From Kribbella sp. VKM Ac-2568 (GTDB lineage Bacteria; Actinomycetota; Actinomycetes; Propionibacteriales; Kribbellaceae), in the NCBI RefSeq assembly GCF_004345365.1, contig NZ_SLVF01000002.1:682001-746000 (forward strand): DNA of 64,000 bases. The letters run 5' to 3'. The stretch's first letter is position 1; each line of letters begins with the position of its first letter. Positions 49,481-59,300 of this stretch are shown piece by piece. A program made the position numbers and the translations under genes. Under the pieces are notes generated by a model. That model was given only the letters and a program-made list of their open reading frames with translations. It was not told the DNA's origin and did not search any database.

Positions 49481-51363
49481 TGCGCGACCTGCTCTGGCCG
49501 ACGTACGACGGGCCCGGCGACGTCGCTGCGATCGAGACCGTGCCACTCGCCGACCGCGGCCTCCCGGGCACGACGTACGAGCTCCTCGTCCGGGCCGCCG
49601 GCCTCTGGCCGGACCGCGTCGCCCTGTCCGTGCTCCCGAACGGCGAACGGTGGGAGCACCCGGCGGAGCGAACGTACGCCGAGCTGCTTATGGACGTGCA
49701 TCGCTACGCCAACGTGCTCCACATGCTCGGGGTGCGTCGAAGCGACGGGGTCGCCCTCCTTGCCCCGAACTGCGACGAGCTCGTCACCGCGATCCTGGCC
49801 GCCCAGCTCGCCGGGATAGCGGCGCCGATCAACACCGGGCTCTCCGGGGAGCACACCGCCCAACTCCTGCGCAGGTCGGGCGCCCGGGTCCTTGTGGCTT
49901 CCGGACCCGAGCTCGCGCCGGAGGTGTGGGAGAGTGCCCGGGAGCTCGCCGTCGAGGCCGGGATGGAAGCCCTCCTCGCACTGGGCCCGAAGCGGGACGG
50001 CCAGGCCGAGGCGGAGCTGCAGCCGATAGACGTCGTCCGCGTCGGCGACCTGTCCGCCCTCGCGGCGGAGCAGCCGCACGACGCCTTCGTGGGTGAAACC
50101 CCCTCGGCCACCGACCTCGCCGCTCTCTTCCACACCGGCGGCACGACCGGCACGCCGAAACTCGCCGCCCACAACCACGCCAACGAGGTCAGCGACGCCT
50201 GGATGATCGCTGTCAACAGCCTGTTGCACGACGACGCAGTGGTGTTCGCGGCGCTGCCGCTCTTCCACGTCAACGCACTCGTCGTCACCGTTCTGGCCCC
50301 GCTGTTCAGGGGCCTCCAGGTCATCTGGGCAGGCCCCGAGGGCTACCGCGACCAAGCGCTCTACACGCACTTCTGGAAACTCGTCGAGCGCTACGGGGTC
50401 ACCACGATGAGCGCCGTGCCCACCGTGTACTCCGTCCTGGCCGGCTATCCCGTCGACGCCGACATCAGCAGCCTCCGCTTCGCCGTCGTCGGCGCTTCGC
50501 CCCTTCCTCAGTCGGTTCGGGACGGCTTTGAATCCGCTACCGGCATCCGGCTGGTCGAGGGCTACGGCCTCACCGAGGCCACGTGCGTCAGCGCACTGAG
50601 CTTTCCCCACCATCCACGTCTCGGGTCCGTCGGCCAGCGCCTGCCGTACCAGCAGGTGAAGGCCGTCCAGGTCACCGCCGACGGTGAGTGGGTCGACCTG
50701 CCTGCCGGTCAGGTCGGCGTGCTCGTCATCAGTGGACCGACCGTGTTCCGCGGCTACGTCACAGGCAGGACTCCCGACGTGCGTGTGCTGGACGGCATGG
50801 GCAAGCTGCGCGACGGCTGGCTGGACACCGGGGATCTTGCCTGGGTCGACCCGGACGGCTTCATCCACCTCGCCGGCCGAGCCAAAGACCTGATCATCCG
50901 CGGCGGTCACAACATCGACCCGGCGGTCATCGAGAGCGTGCTGCTGGCACACCCGGCGGTCACGGCCGCGCAGGCAGTGGGTCGTCCGGACCCGCACGCC
51001 GGCGAGGTGCCGGTCGCGTTCGTCACGCTCGCCCCGGGCACCAGCGCGACCCCCGAAGAACTACGTGCCTGGGCCGGCGACCACGTGCCCGAGCAGGCGG
51101 CGGCGCCCAAGGCCGTCACCGTGCTGGACGCACTCCCCGTCACCCTCGTGGGCAAGCCGTTCAAACCCGCCCTGCGCGCCGAGGCCACCCGAGAGGCCAT
51201 CGCCGACGCGCTCCGCGACATCCCCTCGGTCAACGGAGTCCGAGCAACGGTCGCGGACGGCGCGGTCCTCGTCGTCGTCGGCCTGGCCCACGGCGCCGAG
51301 GAGACCTCAGTCAGGAAAACACTCGACCGCTTCGCCATCACCTGGAGATTGGAACTGTCATGA
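49480..51363 (+). CDS. AMP-forming acyl-CoA synthetase/ligase
   Basis: A 627-residue adenylate-forming enzyme. Core motifs: A3 LFHTGGTTGTPKLAAHNH near residue 211, A5 VEGYGLTEATC near 358, A7/A8 GWLDTGDLAWVDPDGFIHLAGRAKDLIIRGGHNIDPAVIE near 445-485, and the catalytic-lysine region LPVTLVGKPFKPALR near 555. An extra C-terminal segment of about 50 residues lies beyond the usual end. It probably activates a carboxylic substrate, either an aromatic propionate-like acid before cleavage or a fission product. Start overlaps the FAH stop by one base. Confidence 0.9.
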   Translation: MRDLLWPTYDGPGDVAAIETVPLADRGLPGTTYELLVRAAGLWPDRVALSVLPNGERWEHPAERTYAELLMDVHRYANVLHMLGVRRSDGVALLAPNCDELVTAILAAQLAGIAAPINTGLSGEHTAQLLRRSGARVLVASGPELAPEVWESARELAVEAGMEALLALGPKRDGQAEAELQPIDVVRVGDLSALAAEQPHDAFVGETPSATDLAALFHTGGTTGTPKLAAHNHANEVSDAWMIAVNSLLHDDAVVFAALPLFHVNALVVTVLAPLFRGLQVIWAGPEGYRDQALYTHFWKLVERYGVTTMSAVPTVYSVLAGYPVDADISSLRFAVVGASPLPQSVRDGFESATGIRLVEGYGLTEATCVSALSFPHHPRLGSVGQRLPYQQVKAVQVTADGEWVDLPAGQVGVLVISGPTVFRGYVTGRTPDVRVLDGMGKLRDGWLDTGDLAWVDPDGFIHLAGRAKDLIIRGGHNIDPAVIESVLLAHPAVTAAQAVGRPDPHAGEVPVAFVTLAPGTSATPEELRAWAGDHVPEQAAAPKAVTVLDALPVTLVGKPFKPALRAEATREAIADALRDIPSVNGVRATVADGAVLVVVGLAHGAEETSVRKTLDRFAITWRLELS

Positions 51364-51713
51364 ACCCCACATCGATTCTTGCGGGCATCCTCGTCGTAGC
51401 CTTCGCGGCCCTCGGCTCGGCCAAGCTCGCCGCCGTACCCGCCATGCGTGCAAAGGCCGAACACGTCGGCTTCAGCGTCGCGGCCTACCGACGGATCGGC
51501 CTTCTCGAGGTCGTCGCCGTCGTCGGCCTTCTCGTCGGCGCGTTCGTCCCGGTGATCGGTGCCCTGGCCGCCGCGGGACTCCTGATGCTCCTTGGTGGGG
51601 CAGTCGTGGCACACCTGCGCAACGGCGACCGCCTGCGCGAGATCGCACCGGCCGTCGTCCTCAGCCTGGTGACCCTCAGCTTCCTGCTTCTCGTGGTCGC
51701 AGACCTGCGATGA
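51360..51713 (+). CDS. DoxX-like membrane protein
   Basis: A 117-residue protein with four hydrophobic helices (ILAGILVVAFAALGSAKLAAV, IGLLEVVAVVGLLVGAFVP, IGALAAAGLLMLLGGAVVAHL, AVVLSLVTLSFLLLVVADL). This pattern is typical of DoxX-like/DUF4267-type proteins. Its ATG overlaps the ligase stop and its stop overlaps the monooxygenase start. It may assist electron supply or membrane association of the monooxygenase; this is inference from context. Confidence 0.75.
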   Translation: MNPTSILAGILVVAFAALGSAKLAAVPAMRAKAEHVGFSVAAYRRIGLLEVVAVVGLLVGAFVPVIGALAAAGLLMLLGGAVVAHLRNGDRLREIAPAVVLSLVTLSFLLLVVADLR

Positions 51714-53245
51714 ACCGTTCTCAGCAGACCAGCGCCGACCCGATTCCCGTCGTCATCGTGGGGGCCGGCCCCGTCGGCCTCGCCGCCGCCACCCTTCTCG
51801 GGCAGTACGGCGTCGACTGCCTCGTCCTGGACCGCTGGGACGGCGTCTACCCCCAGCCGCGGGCCGTCCACCTCGACGACGAGACCTATCGGATCCTCGC
51901 GCGACTCGGCATAGCCAAGCAGTTCGCAGCCGTGTCCCGGCCCACTCGCGGACTGCGGCTGATCGACCGGAACCACCGGGTGTTCGCGGTGTTCGACCGG
52001 GCCGACGACTACCGCCGGCACGGGCACCCCAAGGCCAACATGTTCGACCAGCCCGCGCTCGAGCACCTGATGCGCACCAACCTCAAGGACCAGACCACAG
52101 TCAGCCTGCGCGGGGACGTCGAAGTCACCGACGTTGCCCAGGACGGCCGGAGTCGGGTCCGGGTGGACTTTACCGACCGGCTCACCGGCGAGCACGAGTC
52201 CGTGCTGGCCACCTACGTCCTGGGCTGTGACGGAGCCAACAGCGTGGTGCGCACGGCGATCGGCTCGACGATGGAGGACCTCAAGTTCGAGCAGCGCTGG
52301 CTTGTGGTCGACGTGGCCGGCACGGTCGAGCTCGACCAGTGGGAAGGCGTACACCAGGTCTGCGACCACGAGCGCGCGGCGACGTACATGCGCATCAGCG
52401 ACGCCCGCTACCGCTGGGAGTTCCGGCTGCTGGCCGGCGAGACCGCCGCCGACTTCGACTCCATTGGAGCCCTCGAGCCCCTCATCGGACCGTGGGTCGA
52501 GGGCATCGCCGGCGACCAGCTCGAGCTGGTGCGCGTCGCGGAGTACACCTTCCGGGCCCAGTTGGCGGACCGCTGGCGACACGGCAATGTGTTCCTCCTC
52601 GGCGACGCCGCCCACCTGACGCCACCCTTCATCGGACAGGGGTTGTGCGCTGGACTCCGCGACTCGATGAACCTCAGCTGGAAGATCGCGGGCGTCCTCT
52701 CCCGAGACCTGCCCGAGTCGATGCTCGACACCTACGAGGTGGAGCGCAAACCACACGCCCGGGCCCTCATCCAGCTCGCAAAGCTCATCGGCGTCTCCAT
52801 GACTCAGGGGGGTAGGGCGGGCGGCCTGCTCCGCCGGGCTATCGCCCCGCGGCTGCACTGGGTCCCTGGCCTCCGCGCTCGCCTTCTCGACGGCGAGACA
52901 CCCCCGCTGCGCCGGTCCGATCTGGTGGATCGACGTAGGCTCCGCAAGTCTCTCAACGGGCGGCTGTGCCCGAACGCGCCCCTGACGAATGGCATCCGAT
53001 ACGACGACGTGACCCGTGGCGGGTTCGTGTTCGTGAGCCGCGTACAGCTCTCACCCGAGCAGCGGGCGGTGCTGGCATGCCGCGGGACGGAGGTGCTCGA
53101 GGTGGCACCCGACTCAGCCCTAGACAAGTGGCTCGCACACGGCAAGGCTGCGGCCGCACTAGTACGACCGGACTTCACGGTGCTGCGGGCCGGCCGCGAC
53201 GTCGCTTCGCTATGCGAAGCAACACCGAGGTTCCTGGTTGCCTGA
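51710..53245 (+). CDS. FAD-dependent aromatic monooxygenase (MhpA-like)
   Basis: A 511-residue class A flavin hydroxylase: VVIVGAGPVGLAAATLLGQYGVDCLVLDR (FAD Rossmann, residues 14-42), the DG motif YVLGCDGANSVVR near 170-180, and NVFLLGDAAHLTPPFIGQGLCAGLRDSMNLSWKIA near 295. The last segment contains the GD motif. The closest recognisable relatives are 3-(3-hydroxyphenyl)propionate hydroxylases. It probably makes the catechol that the dioxygenase cleaves. It ends the operon. Confidence 0.9.
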   Translation: MNRSQQTSADPIPVVIVGAGPVGLAAATLLGQYGVDCLVLDRWDGVYPQPRAVHLDDETYRILARLGIAKQFAAVSRPTRGLRLIDRNHRVFAVFDRADDYRRHGHPKANMFDQPALEHLMRTNLKDQTTVSLRGDVEVTDVAQDGRSRVRVDFTDRLTGEHESVLATYVLGCDGANSVVRTAIGSTMEDLKFEQRWLVVDVAGTVELDQWEGVHQVCDHERAATYMRISDARYRWEFRLLAGETAADFDSIGALEPLIGPWVEGIAGDQLELVRVAEYTFRAQLADRWRHGNVFLLGDAAHLTPPFIGQGLCAGLRDSMNLSWKIAGVLSRDLPESMLDTYEVERKPHARALIQLAKLIGVSMTQGGRAGGLLRRAIAPRLHWVPGLRARLLDGETPPLRRSDLVDRRRLRKSLNGRLCPNAPLTNGIRYDDVTRGGFVFVSRVQLSPEQRAVLACRGTEVLEVAPDSALDKWLAHGKAAAALVRPDFTVLRAGRDVASLCEATPRFLVA

Positions 53246-53285
53246 CGAACGCATCCGCCGCGAAACGGCAGCTGGCGGCTACGCG

Positions 53286-53915
53286 CTATTCGCGGCCGAC
53301 CCAGGTGGCGACGCACGCCTCATTGCCCTCGGCGTCGGCCAGGACCCACCACATCGGCGCGTGCGCGTCGGAGACCAGGTGGCCGCCCGCGGCCAGGGCG
53401 GCGGAGATGCGGGCCTCGGCCTGATCATGGGGGACGGCGACATCGAGGTGCATGCGGTTGCGCTGTGGGCGGGCCGCATTCATTTGCTGCAACCCGAAGC
53501 CCGGGCCGCGGCGCAACGGGTCGAACAGGTAGTCGTCGCCGATCTGGCGGTAGCCGAGCAGCGCCCGCCAGAACGGCAGCACGTCCGCGCCGACTAGTGC
53601 GTCAAGAGTGACGTTGACGAGCTGCACGGCGGTCGGGTCGGCGGGAATGTCCAGTTCCTTGGCGGCGGCAGATATCCGCCGGGCCAGCGCGATGTCGCGC
53701 CGCCCGAGGGACACCGTGACGCCGGCGGACCGTAGGTCGACACTGAGGTACTCCTGCTCGGCTCCCCCGGCGAGCCGGCCGATCTCATCGACGAACGCGA
53801 TGCCCTTGGCCAGCGAGCCGGTCCGAAAATGGCCCGAGGCCACGTGGTAGAGGGAGCGCCAGTCCTCGACATCGTCGGCCGCGTGGAACTGCCCGGCCGT
53901 GATCTGCTCGGTCAT
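53286..53915 (-). CDS. Pterin-dehydratase-like/VOC fusion protein
   Basis: A 209-residue protein. The N-terminal half (about residues 10-98) follows the 4a-hydroxytetrahydrobiopterin dehydratase pattern: DWRSLYHVASGHFRTGSLAKGIAFVDEIGRLAGG, then VDLRSAGVTVSLGRRDIALARRISAAAKEL. The usual H-H-x-P-x-[VL] active-site stretch reads EQEYLSVDL, so the catalytic histidines are missing. The C-terminal half is a VOC-like domain (TAVQLVNVTLDALVGADVLPFWRALLGYRQI; NRMHLDVAVPHDQAEARISAAL). Such fusions are known in actinobacteria. Function unknown; dehydratase activity is unlikely. Confidence 0.78.
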   Translation of the reverse strand: MTEQITAGQFHAADDVEDWRSLYHVASGHFRTGSLAKGIAFVDEIGRLAGGAEQEYLSVDLRSAGVTVSLGRRDIALARRISAAAKELDIPADPTAVQLVNVTLDALVGADVLPFWRALLGYRQIGDDYLFDPLRRGPGFGLQQMNAARPQRNRMHLDVAVPHDQAEARISAALAAGGHLVSDAHAPMWWVLADAEGNEACVATWVGRE

Positions 53916-54501
53916 GCCGGCGAACCTAACATCGGCGGCGCGATGGATGCCCGCGCGGGCAAGCGTCGGGACAGCACCCCACAGGGCCGGCATCCGGGTC
54001 GGTCAGACACTGACAAGGCGAGGATCCGCACGCTGACCCGGACCTGCCAGCCTGAGATGAACTCTTCGGACTCGGGGTTGCGCCATCGCGCCCGACCGCG
54101 CAACGGTAGAAATATAACCTGACCGCCGCCCGCCTGAAGCTCGGCTACCTGGTCTGACCCGTCAGCCATCTCGAGACCCAGCTGTTGCAGCGACGGCGTA
54201 TCTGCACGCCTTGTCCCGGCCGAAGGCGAGCGCAGCTCGGGTGGCGGGCCATGAGCGTGCGCCGGCCTCGATTGAGCGGATCATCGGGCGGTGGCCAGTG
54301 CAATGAAGCAGACCGCGACTGGACTGGCGAGCACCAGAAAGGGCGTCGTGCACGCATTGTGACTGTGCCATTTCGCGCAGCCGCGCCTTGGGCGACTCTG
54401 ACACCTCGGCCCAACGGTCGCCCCACCGTGCTCGCGTCCAGGGTGATCACCAGTAGGCGCCACAGATGCGATGAACGCGATACGGCACGACCGTCGATGG
54501 T
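53916..54501. other. Intergenic stretch, no gene seen
   Basis: About 585 bp with only short frames. A minus-strand run ending RAALAFGRDKACRYAVAATA near 54162-54240 is protein-like but lacks a start. No RNA gene, repeat or mobile-element boundary is recognisable. Confidence 0.4.
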
Positions 54502-55242
54502 ATGACTACGAACCAGATGACCTTGGCGAACCCCAAGCGGATAAGGCTCGTCGACCACGCCGACGTTGCTCGCCTCACCGCCGTTCAAAATCCACTGACG
54601 AACCTCGTCGGTCGGCTGGCCACCGTGCCGGGCCTCGTCCGGCCCGGCATCGCGCACTGGGACATGAAGACGCGTCTCCCCCTTCACCCGCTCTCCAACG
54701 AGAACGCGTACGGCGACCCGCAGTTGCTGCGCGACCTCGCCGTACCAGGTGAAGCCTTCGCCCATCGGCTCGGCGTGGACGTCATCGTCGGCGCCGAGAC
54801 CGGTGGCATCCCGCTGGCCACCGCCGTCGCGCTGGCCGGCGACCTTCCGTTCGCGTTCGTCCGCAAGCCCGGTTACGTGGGGCACGAGGACCACGAACCA
54901 CGCGTCCGCGGAGCGGCAGTCGCTGGCCAGCGAGTGCTGCTCGTCGACGACGCGGTCTCATCGGGCAGGGCGCTCGAAGCCTTCGCAGACGAGCTCCAGA
55001 GCGAAGGCGCGAGCCTCGTCGGCGTCTTCGCGCTCGTCGACATGCGCGACGTTGCTACTTCGGTGGCTCCGATCGCCGTGACGCTTCCGATCGAGTCCAT
55101 CGCGACCTACCTCGAGGTACTCACGGCAGCCACCGATCACGGCATACTCGACCCGGCAACCCACCAGCTCGCCGTCGATGCCCTCGTCAACCACTGGCCC
55201 AACGACGACCCCCGCTGGACGCTCCTGAACCAAGCTGCCTGA
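54502..55242 (+). CDS. Phosphoribosyltransferase-family protein
   Basis: A 246-residue type I phosphoribosyltransferase-like protein. It contains VDVIVGAETGGIPLATAVAL near residue 91 and FVRKPGYVGHEDHEPRVRGA near 120. The PRPP-binding loop is RVLLVDDAVSSGRALEAF near 147. The layout resembles orotate or adenine phosphoribosyltransferases, but the N-terminal 80 residues (GIAHWDMKTRLPLHPLSNE) are distinctive. Either a nucleobase salvage enzyme or a PRPP-responsive regulator is possible. No ribosome site is obvious before ATG 54502. Confidence 0.8.
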   Translation: MTTNQMTLANPKRIRLVDHADVARLTAVQNPLTNLVGRLATVPGLVRPGIAHWDMKTRLPLHPLSNENAYGDPQLLRDLAVPGEAFAHRLGVDVIVGAETGGIPLATAVALAGDLPFAFVRKPGYVGHEDHEPRVRGAAVAGQRVLLVDDAVSSGRALEAFADELQSEGASLVGVFALVDMRDVATSVAPIAVTLPIESIATYLEVLTAATDHGILDPATHQLAVDALVNHWPNDDPRWTLLNQAA

Positions 55243-55490
55243 CGGCAAGCCACTCGGCTACGCCACCACAGCCCACCGGAGCCCAAGGGCAAACCGTCGG
55301 CACCGCGTGGGCCGCCACCCCGCGGCTGCGCGGGCAGCGGCCGACGACGGGATCGGTCAGCTTCCTAGCCGAGCCACGGAGGTGATTTGACTGCAACCTC
55401 GTCCGATCCGCCCAGGCCTCCCTTGCGGGGACATTGCGGCGCAGAATGGGATCCGAGATAGTGACGAACGCGCTGAAGGCGATGATCATC

Positions 55491-55898
55491 ATGCGCAAAC
55501 TGCTCGTGACCGCCGCGGCGGTCTGTGCCGCCGTCGGAGCGAAGATCGGCATCGACAAGCTGCGGCGATCCAGCCGAGCCGAGAGCACCATCGCGGACCT
55601 GCGCCGCCGAGGCCGTCATCTGGCCGGCCAGGCGAAGGGCGTGGCCTACCACGCGCTGCGGCGCCACCCGGACGCCAACGTCGACGACGCGACGCTGGCC
55701 GACCGCGTGCGCTCCAGCATCGGGCCGTTGGAGAAGCGGCTCCACGTGCCACGGGTGCACGTCACGGTCGAGAACGGCACCGTGATCCTGCACGGCGAAG
55801 TCCCCAACAACGAGGCGGAAGCCGAGATCGTCAAGGCCGTCGACGGCATCGCCGGAGTCCGCGATGTGCGGTCGCACCTCACCCGCACCCCCACCTGA
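55491..55898 (+). CDS. BON-domain protein
   Basis: A 135-residue protein. The N-terminus (MRKLLVTAAAVCAAVGAKIGI) is a hydrophobic anchor or signal. A basic helix (DKLRRSSRAESTIADLRRRGRHLAGQAKGVAYHALRR) follows. The C-terminal BON domain (DDATLADRVRSSIGPLEKRLHVPRVHVTVENGTVILHGEVPNNEAEAEIVKAVDGIAGVRDVRSHL, about 68-132) is complete. BON proteins bind envelopes or phospholipids in stress responses. The start could also be 55482 or 55446; spacing from AAGG favours 55491. Confidence 0.78.
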   Translation: MRKLLVTAAAVCAAVGAKIGIDKLRRSSRAESTIADLRRRGRHLAGQAKGVAYHALRRHPDANVDDATLADRVRSSIGPLEKRLHVPRVHVTVENGTVILHGEVPNNEAEAEIVKAVDGIAGVRDVRSHLTRTPT

Positions 55899-56352
55899 CA
55901 CCGCCGCCGCCCAGGCCGCCGGCGTCGTGAACAAGCGAGGCCTGAGCACTGTCGAGCAGCGCAGTGCTCGGATGGCAGGGGTACCGGGCTACGCACGACC
56001 AGTCGGCGGGTCGAATGTCAAGGAAGGCCAGCCAGAGCAAGCTAATACCGACCATCGCATTACAGGTTGCTCCACCCACTCTGGGTTGTCGCCAGCGCAC
56101 CAGCCGGGCCGAACGGCTGTCAGGACTGTCGTTTCTTGGCATGCTCCGACTCGTCTCATTGACAGAGCATGTCGCGTCACGAACCGAGCCACGCCGCGAC
56201 GAGCTGTGTCGCATCAGGCCAGAGCTTTCCTGAACCGACAAGCATTCACCGGGACCGGCAGGAACCAAACGGAGGATTGAGTGAGAAGGAGATCAGGAGC
56301 CAGCCTCAGGAACCGCCCACATGATGTCGGCACCAACTGGTGGTCACGGTTG
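55899..56352. other. Intergenic stretch, no gene seen
   Basis: About 450 bp between the BON gene and the 3' end of dnaE2. It is less GC-rich in places (around 56040-56070). I see no ribosome site with a credible frame, no RNA and no repeat. Confidence 0.4.
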
Positions 56353-59300
56353 CTAGCGGAAGTCTCGTGAGTTGGTTTTGGCCGCGAGTGAGAGGCGTTC
56401 GAGGCGGTCGGCGACGAGGTTGACGACGCCTTTGGCGCGTTCGACGCGGCCGCGGATGATGAGGGCGTTGGAGTCGCGCGCGATGCGGGCGTACTTGTTC
56501 CAGCAGCCGACGGAGATGACGACGTTGATCATGCCGGTTTCGTCTTCGAGGTTCATGAAGGTGACCCCGGACGCGGTGGCGGGGCGTTGCCGGTGGGTGA
56601 CTACGCCGGCAGCCCTGACGCGGGTCCCGTCTTCGGCTTCGCGCAGTTGCTCGGCGGACAGGATTCCGGCCGCGGCCAACATTGGGCGGACTTCTTCGAT
56701 CGGGTGTTTGCCGGTCGTGATGGAGGTGGCCCACAGGTCGGCCATGACGACCTCGACGTCGGTCATCCCGGGCAGCATCGGCGGCGGCCCGGCCGCGGTG
56801 ACCCCGGCGAGCTGGCCGGGGCGTTCCTCGGCCGCGCGGCCGGCCTCCCAGATCGCCTGCCGGCGGGTAAGACCGAAGCAGTCGAAGACTCCGGCAGTGG
56901 CCAGTGCCTCGACCTGGGGCGCGGTCAGCCCGGTGCGGCGGACGAGATCTGCCATGCTCGCGTACGGACCGTTGGTGGTGCGTTCGGCAACGATCTGTTC
57001 GGCGATCTTGTCGCCGATCTTCTTGACCTCGGCGAGGCCGAGCCGGACGGCGTACTGGCCGTCGCGGCGGTGGGTGGTGCTGTCGAACTTGGCGTGCTCG
57101 TCGAACTCCCCCACCGGCAGCTGCGGATCATCCAAACAATGAGGGTTCCCGGTCGGAGCCGCTGTGAGGTCGTCGCCGTCGAGTTCCTCGAGTTCGGCGT
57201 AGACGCCGGACAGGTGCAGGTCGGGGCGGCGGACCGTGACGCCGTGGCGGCGGGCGTCGGCGACCAGGGACTGGGGCGAGTAGAACCCCATCGGCTGCGC
57301 CCGCAGCAGCGCGGCGAGGAACGCGGCCGGGTAGTGCAGCCGGAACCAGGTGGAGGAGTAGACGAGGAGGGCAAAGCTGATCGAGTGGGACTCGGCGAAC
57401 CCGAAGTTCGCGAACGCCTCGATCCGCGCGTAGATGTCGTCGGCCGCGGCGCCGGTGAGTCCGTGGGCGGCCATTCCGTCGTAGAGCTGTTGTTTGAGGG
57501 AGGAGATCTTCTCGATGCCGCGTTTGGAGCCCATCGCCCGGCGCAACAGGTCGGCCTCGTCGCCGTTGATGCCGCCGATCGCCATCGCCATCTGCATCAA
57601 CTGCTCCTGAAACAACGGCACCCCCTTGGTCCGCTCCAGCACCGGCTCCAACGCGGGGTGGGGGTAGGTGACGGGCTCCTCGCCGTTCTTGCGGCGGATG
57701 AACGGATGCACCGCGTCGCCTTGGATCGGACCGGGCCGGATCAACGCGATCTCGATCACCAGGTCGTAGAACCGCCGCGGACGCAACCGCGGCAACGTGG
57801 CCATCTGGGCGCGCGACTCGACCTGGAACACACCGACGGAGTCGGCGTTGCACAGCTGGTCGTAGACGCCGGGTTCTTCCTTGGGGATGGTGTGCAATTC
57901 CCAGGACTCGCCGAGCTTCTCGCGGACGGTGTCGATCGTGTACTGGAGTGCGGCGAGCATGCCGAGGCCGAGGAGGTCGAACTTCACCAGCCCCATGTAG
58001 GCGCAGTCGTCCTTGTCCCACTGCAGCACGGTCCGGTTCTCCATCCGGGCATGCTCGATCGGCACCACCTCCCCCACCGGCCGCTCCGTCAACACCATCC
58101 CACCCGAATGGATCCCCAAGTGCCGCGGGAACTTCAACAGGTCCTCGGCCATCGCCACCACCGGCCCGGGAATATCGTGATCATCAGAGCTGACCTGGCC
58201 GCCCCAGGAATCGACCTGCTTGGACCAGGCATCCTGCTGGCCGACCGAGTACCCGAGCGCCTTGGCCATGTCCCGCACCGCCGAGCGGGGCCGGTAGCTG
58301 ATCACGTTCGCGACCTGCGCCGCGTTGCGCCGGCCGTACTTCTGATAGACCCACTGGATGACTTCCTCGCGGCGGTCGGAGTCGAAGTCCACGTCGATGT
58401 CCGGCTCCTCCTCCCGGGTCGAGGCCAGGAACCGCTCGAACGGCAACTCATACAAGATCGCGTCCACAGCGGTCACCCCAAGTGTGTAGACGACCGCCGA
58501 GTTCGCCGCCGACCCGCGGCCCTGGCACAGGATGCCTTTGGAGCGGGCGAACGCGACGATGTCGTGCACGATCAGGAAGTACCCCGGGAAGTCGCGGGCC
58601 TCGATCACCGCGAGCTCCTTTTCCAGCCTCTCGTAGGCGTCCGGGCGTTCGTCGCGGGTGCCATACCGTTCGGCGGCGCCCTCCATCACCAGGTGCCGCA
58701 ACCAGCTCATGGGTGTGTGGCCGGGCGGGACCTCCTGTTTGGGCAGCTTCGGCTTGGCCTTGCGCAGGTTGAACGCGAGCTGGTCGGCCAGCTCCACCGA
58801 CCGCGCCACCGCGCCGGGGAAGCTGCGGAACAGTTGGGCCATCTCCGCACCCGAATGCAGGAACGCGTTCGGGCCTGCCGGGAGCCACCCGTCCATCTCG
58901 TCCAGCGACCTGCGCGCCCGCACCGCCGCCAGCGCGGCGGCGAGCTTGTGCCTCTTGGGTGCCGCGTAGTGAACGTTGCCGGTAGCCACCGTCGGCAATC
59001 CGGCGGAACGGGCGAGGTCGGCCAGGGCGTGGTTGATCGTGGAGTCGACCGGGTTGCGGTGGTCGATCAGCTCGACCACGACCCGGCCCTTGCCGAACAA
59101 CGCCGTCAACCGGTCCAGCTCCTTGCCCGCAGCATCGGCGTCGTACCCGGTTGCGTGGGGGCTGGCCAACGCCTGGCGGACGAGACCTTTGCGGCAGCCG
59201 GTCAGGATCACCCAATGATCGCGGCCGCGGGCGGCCAGGTCCTCGAGGTCGTAAACCGGTCGGCCCTTCTCCCCGCCCGCCAGGTGCGCCTCGGTGATCG

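Noticed and set aside
49192..50997. Long minus-strand frame opposite the AMP ligase
   Set aside because: Antisense to adenylation motifs A3-A8; no ribosome site and atypical composition.
53916..54501. Search for a tRNA, small RNA or mobile-element remnant
   Set aside because: No cloverleaf, inverted terminal repeat or transposase motif could be recognised.
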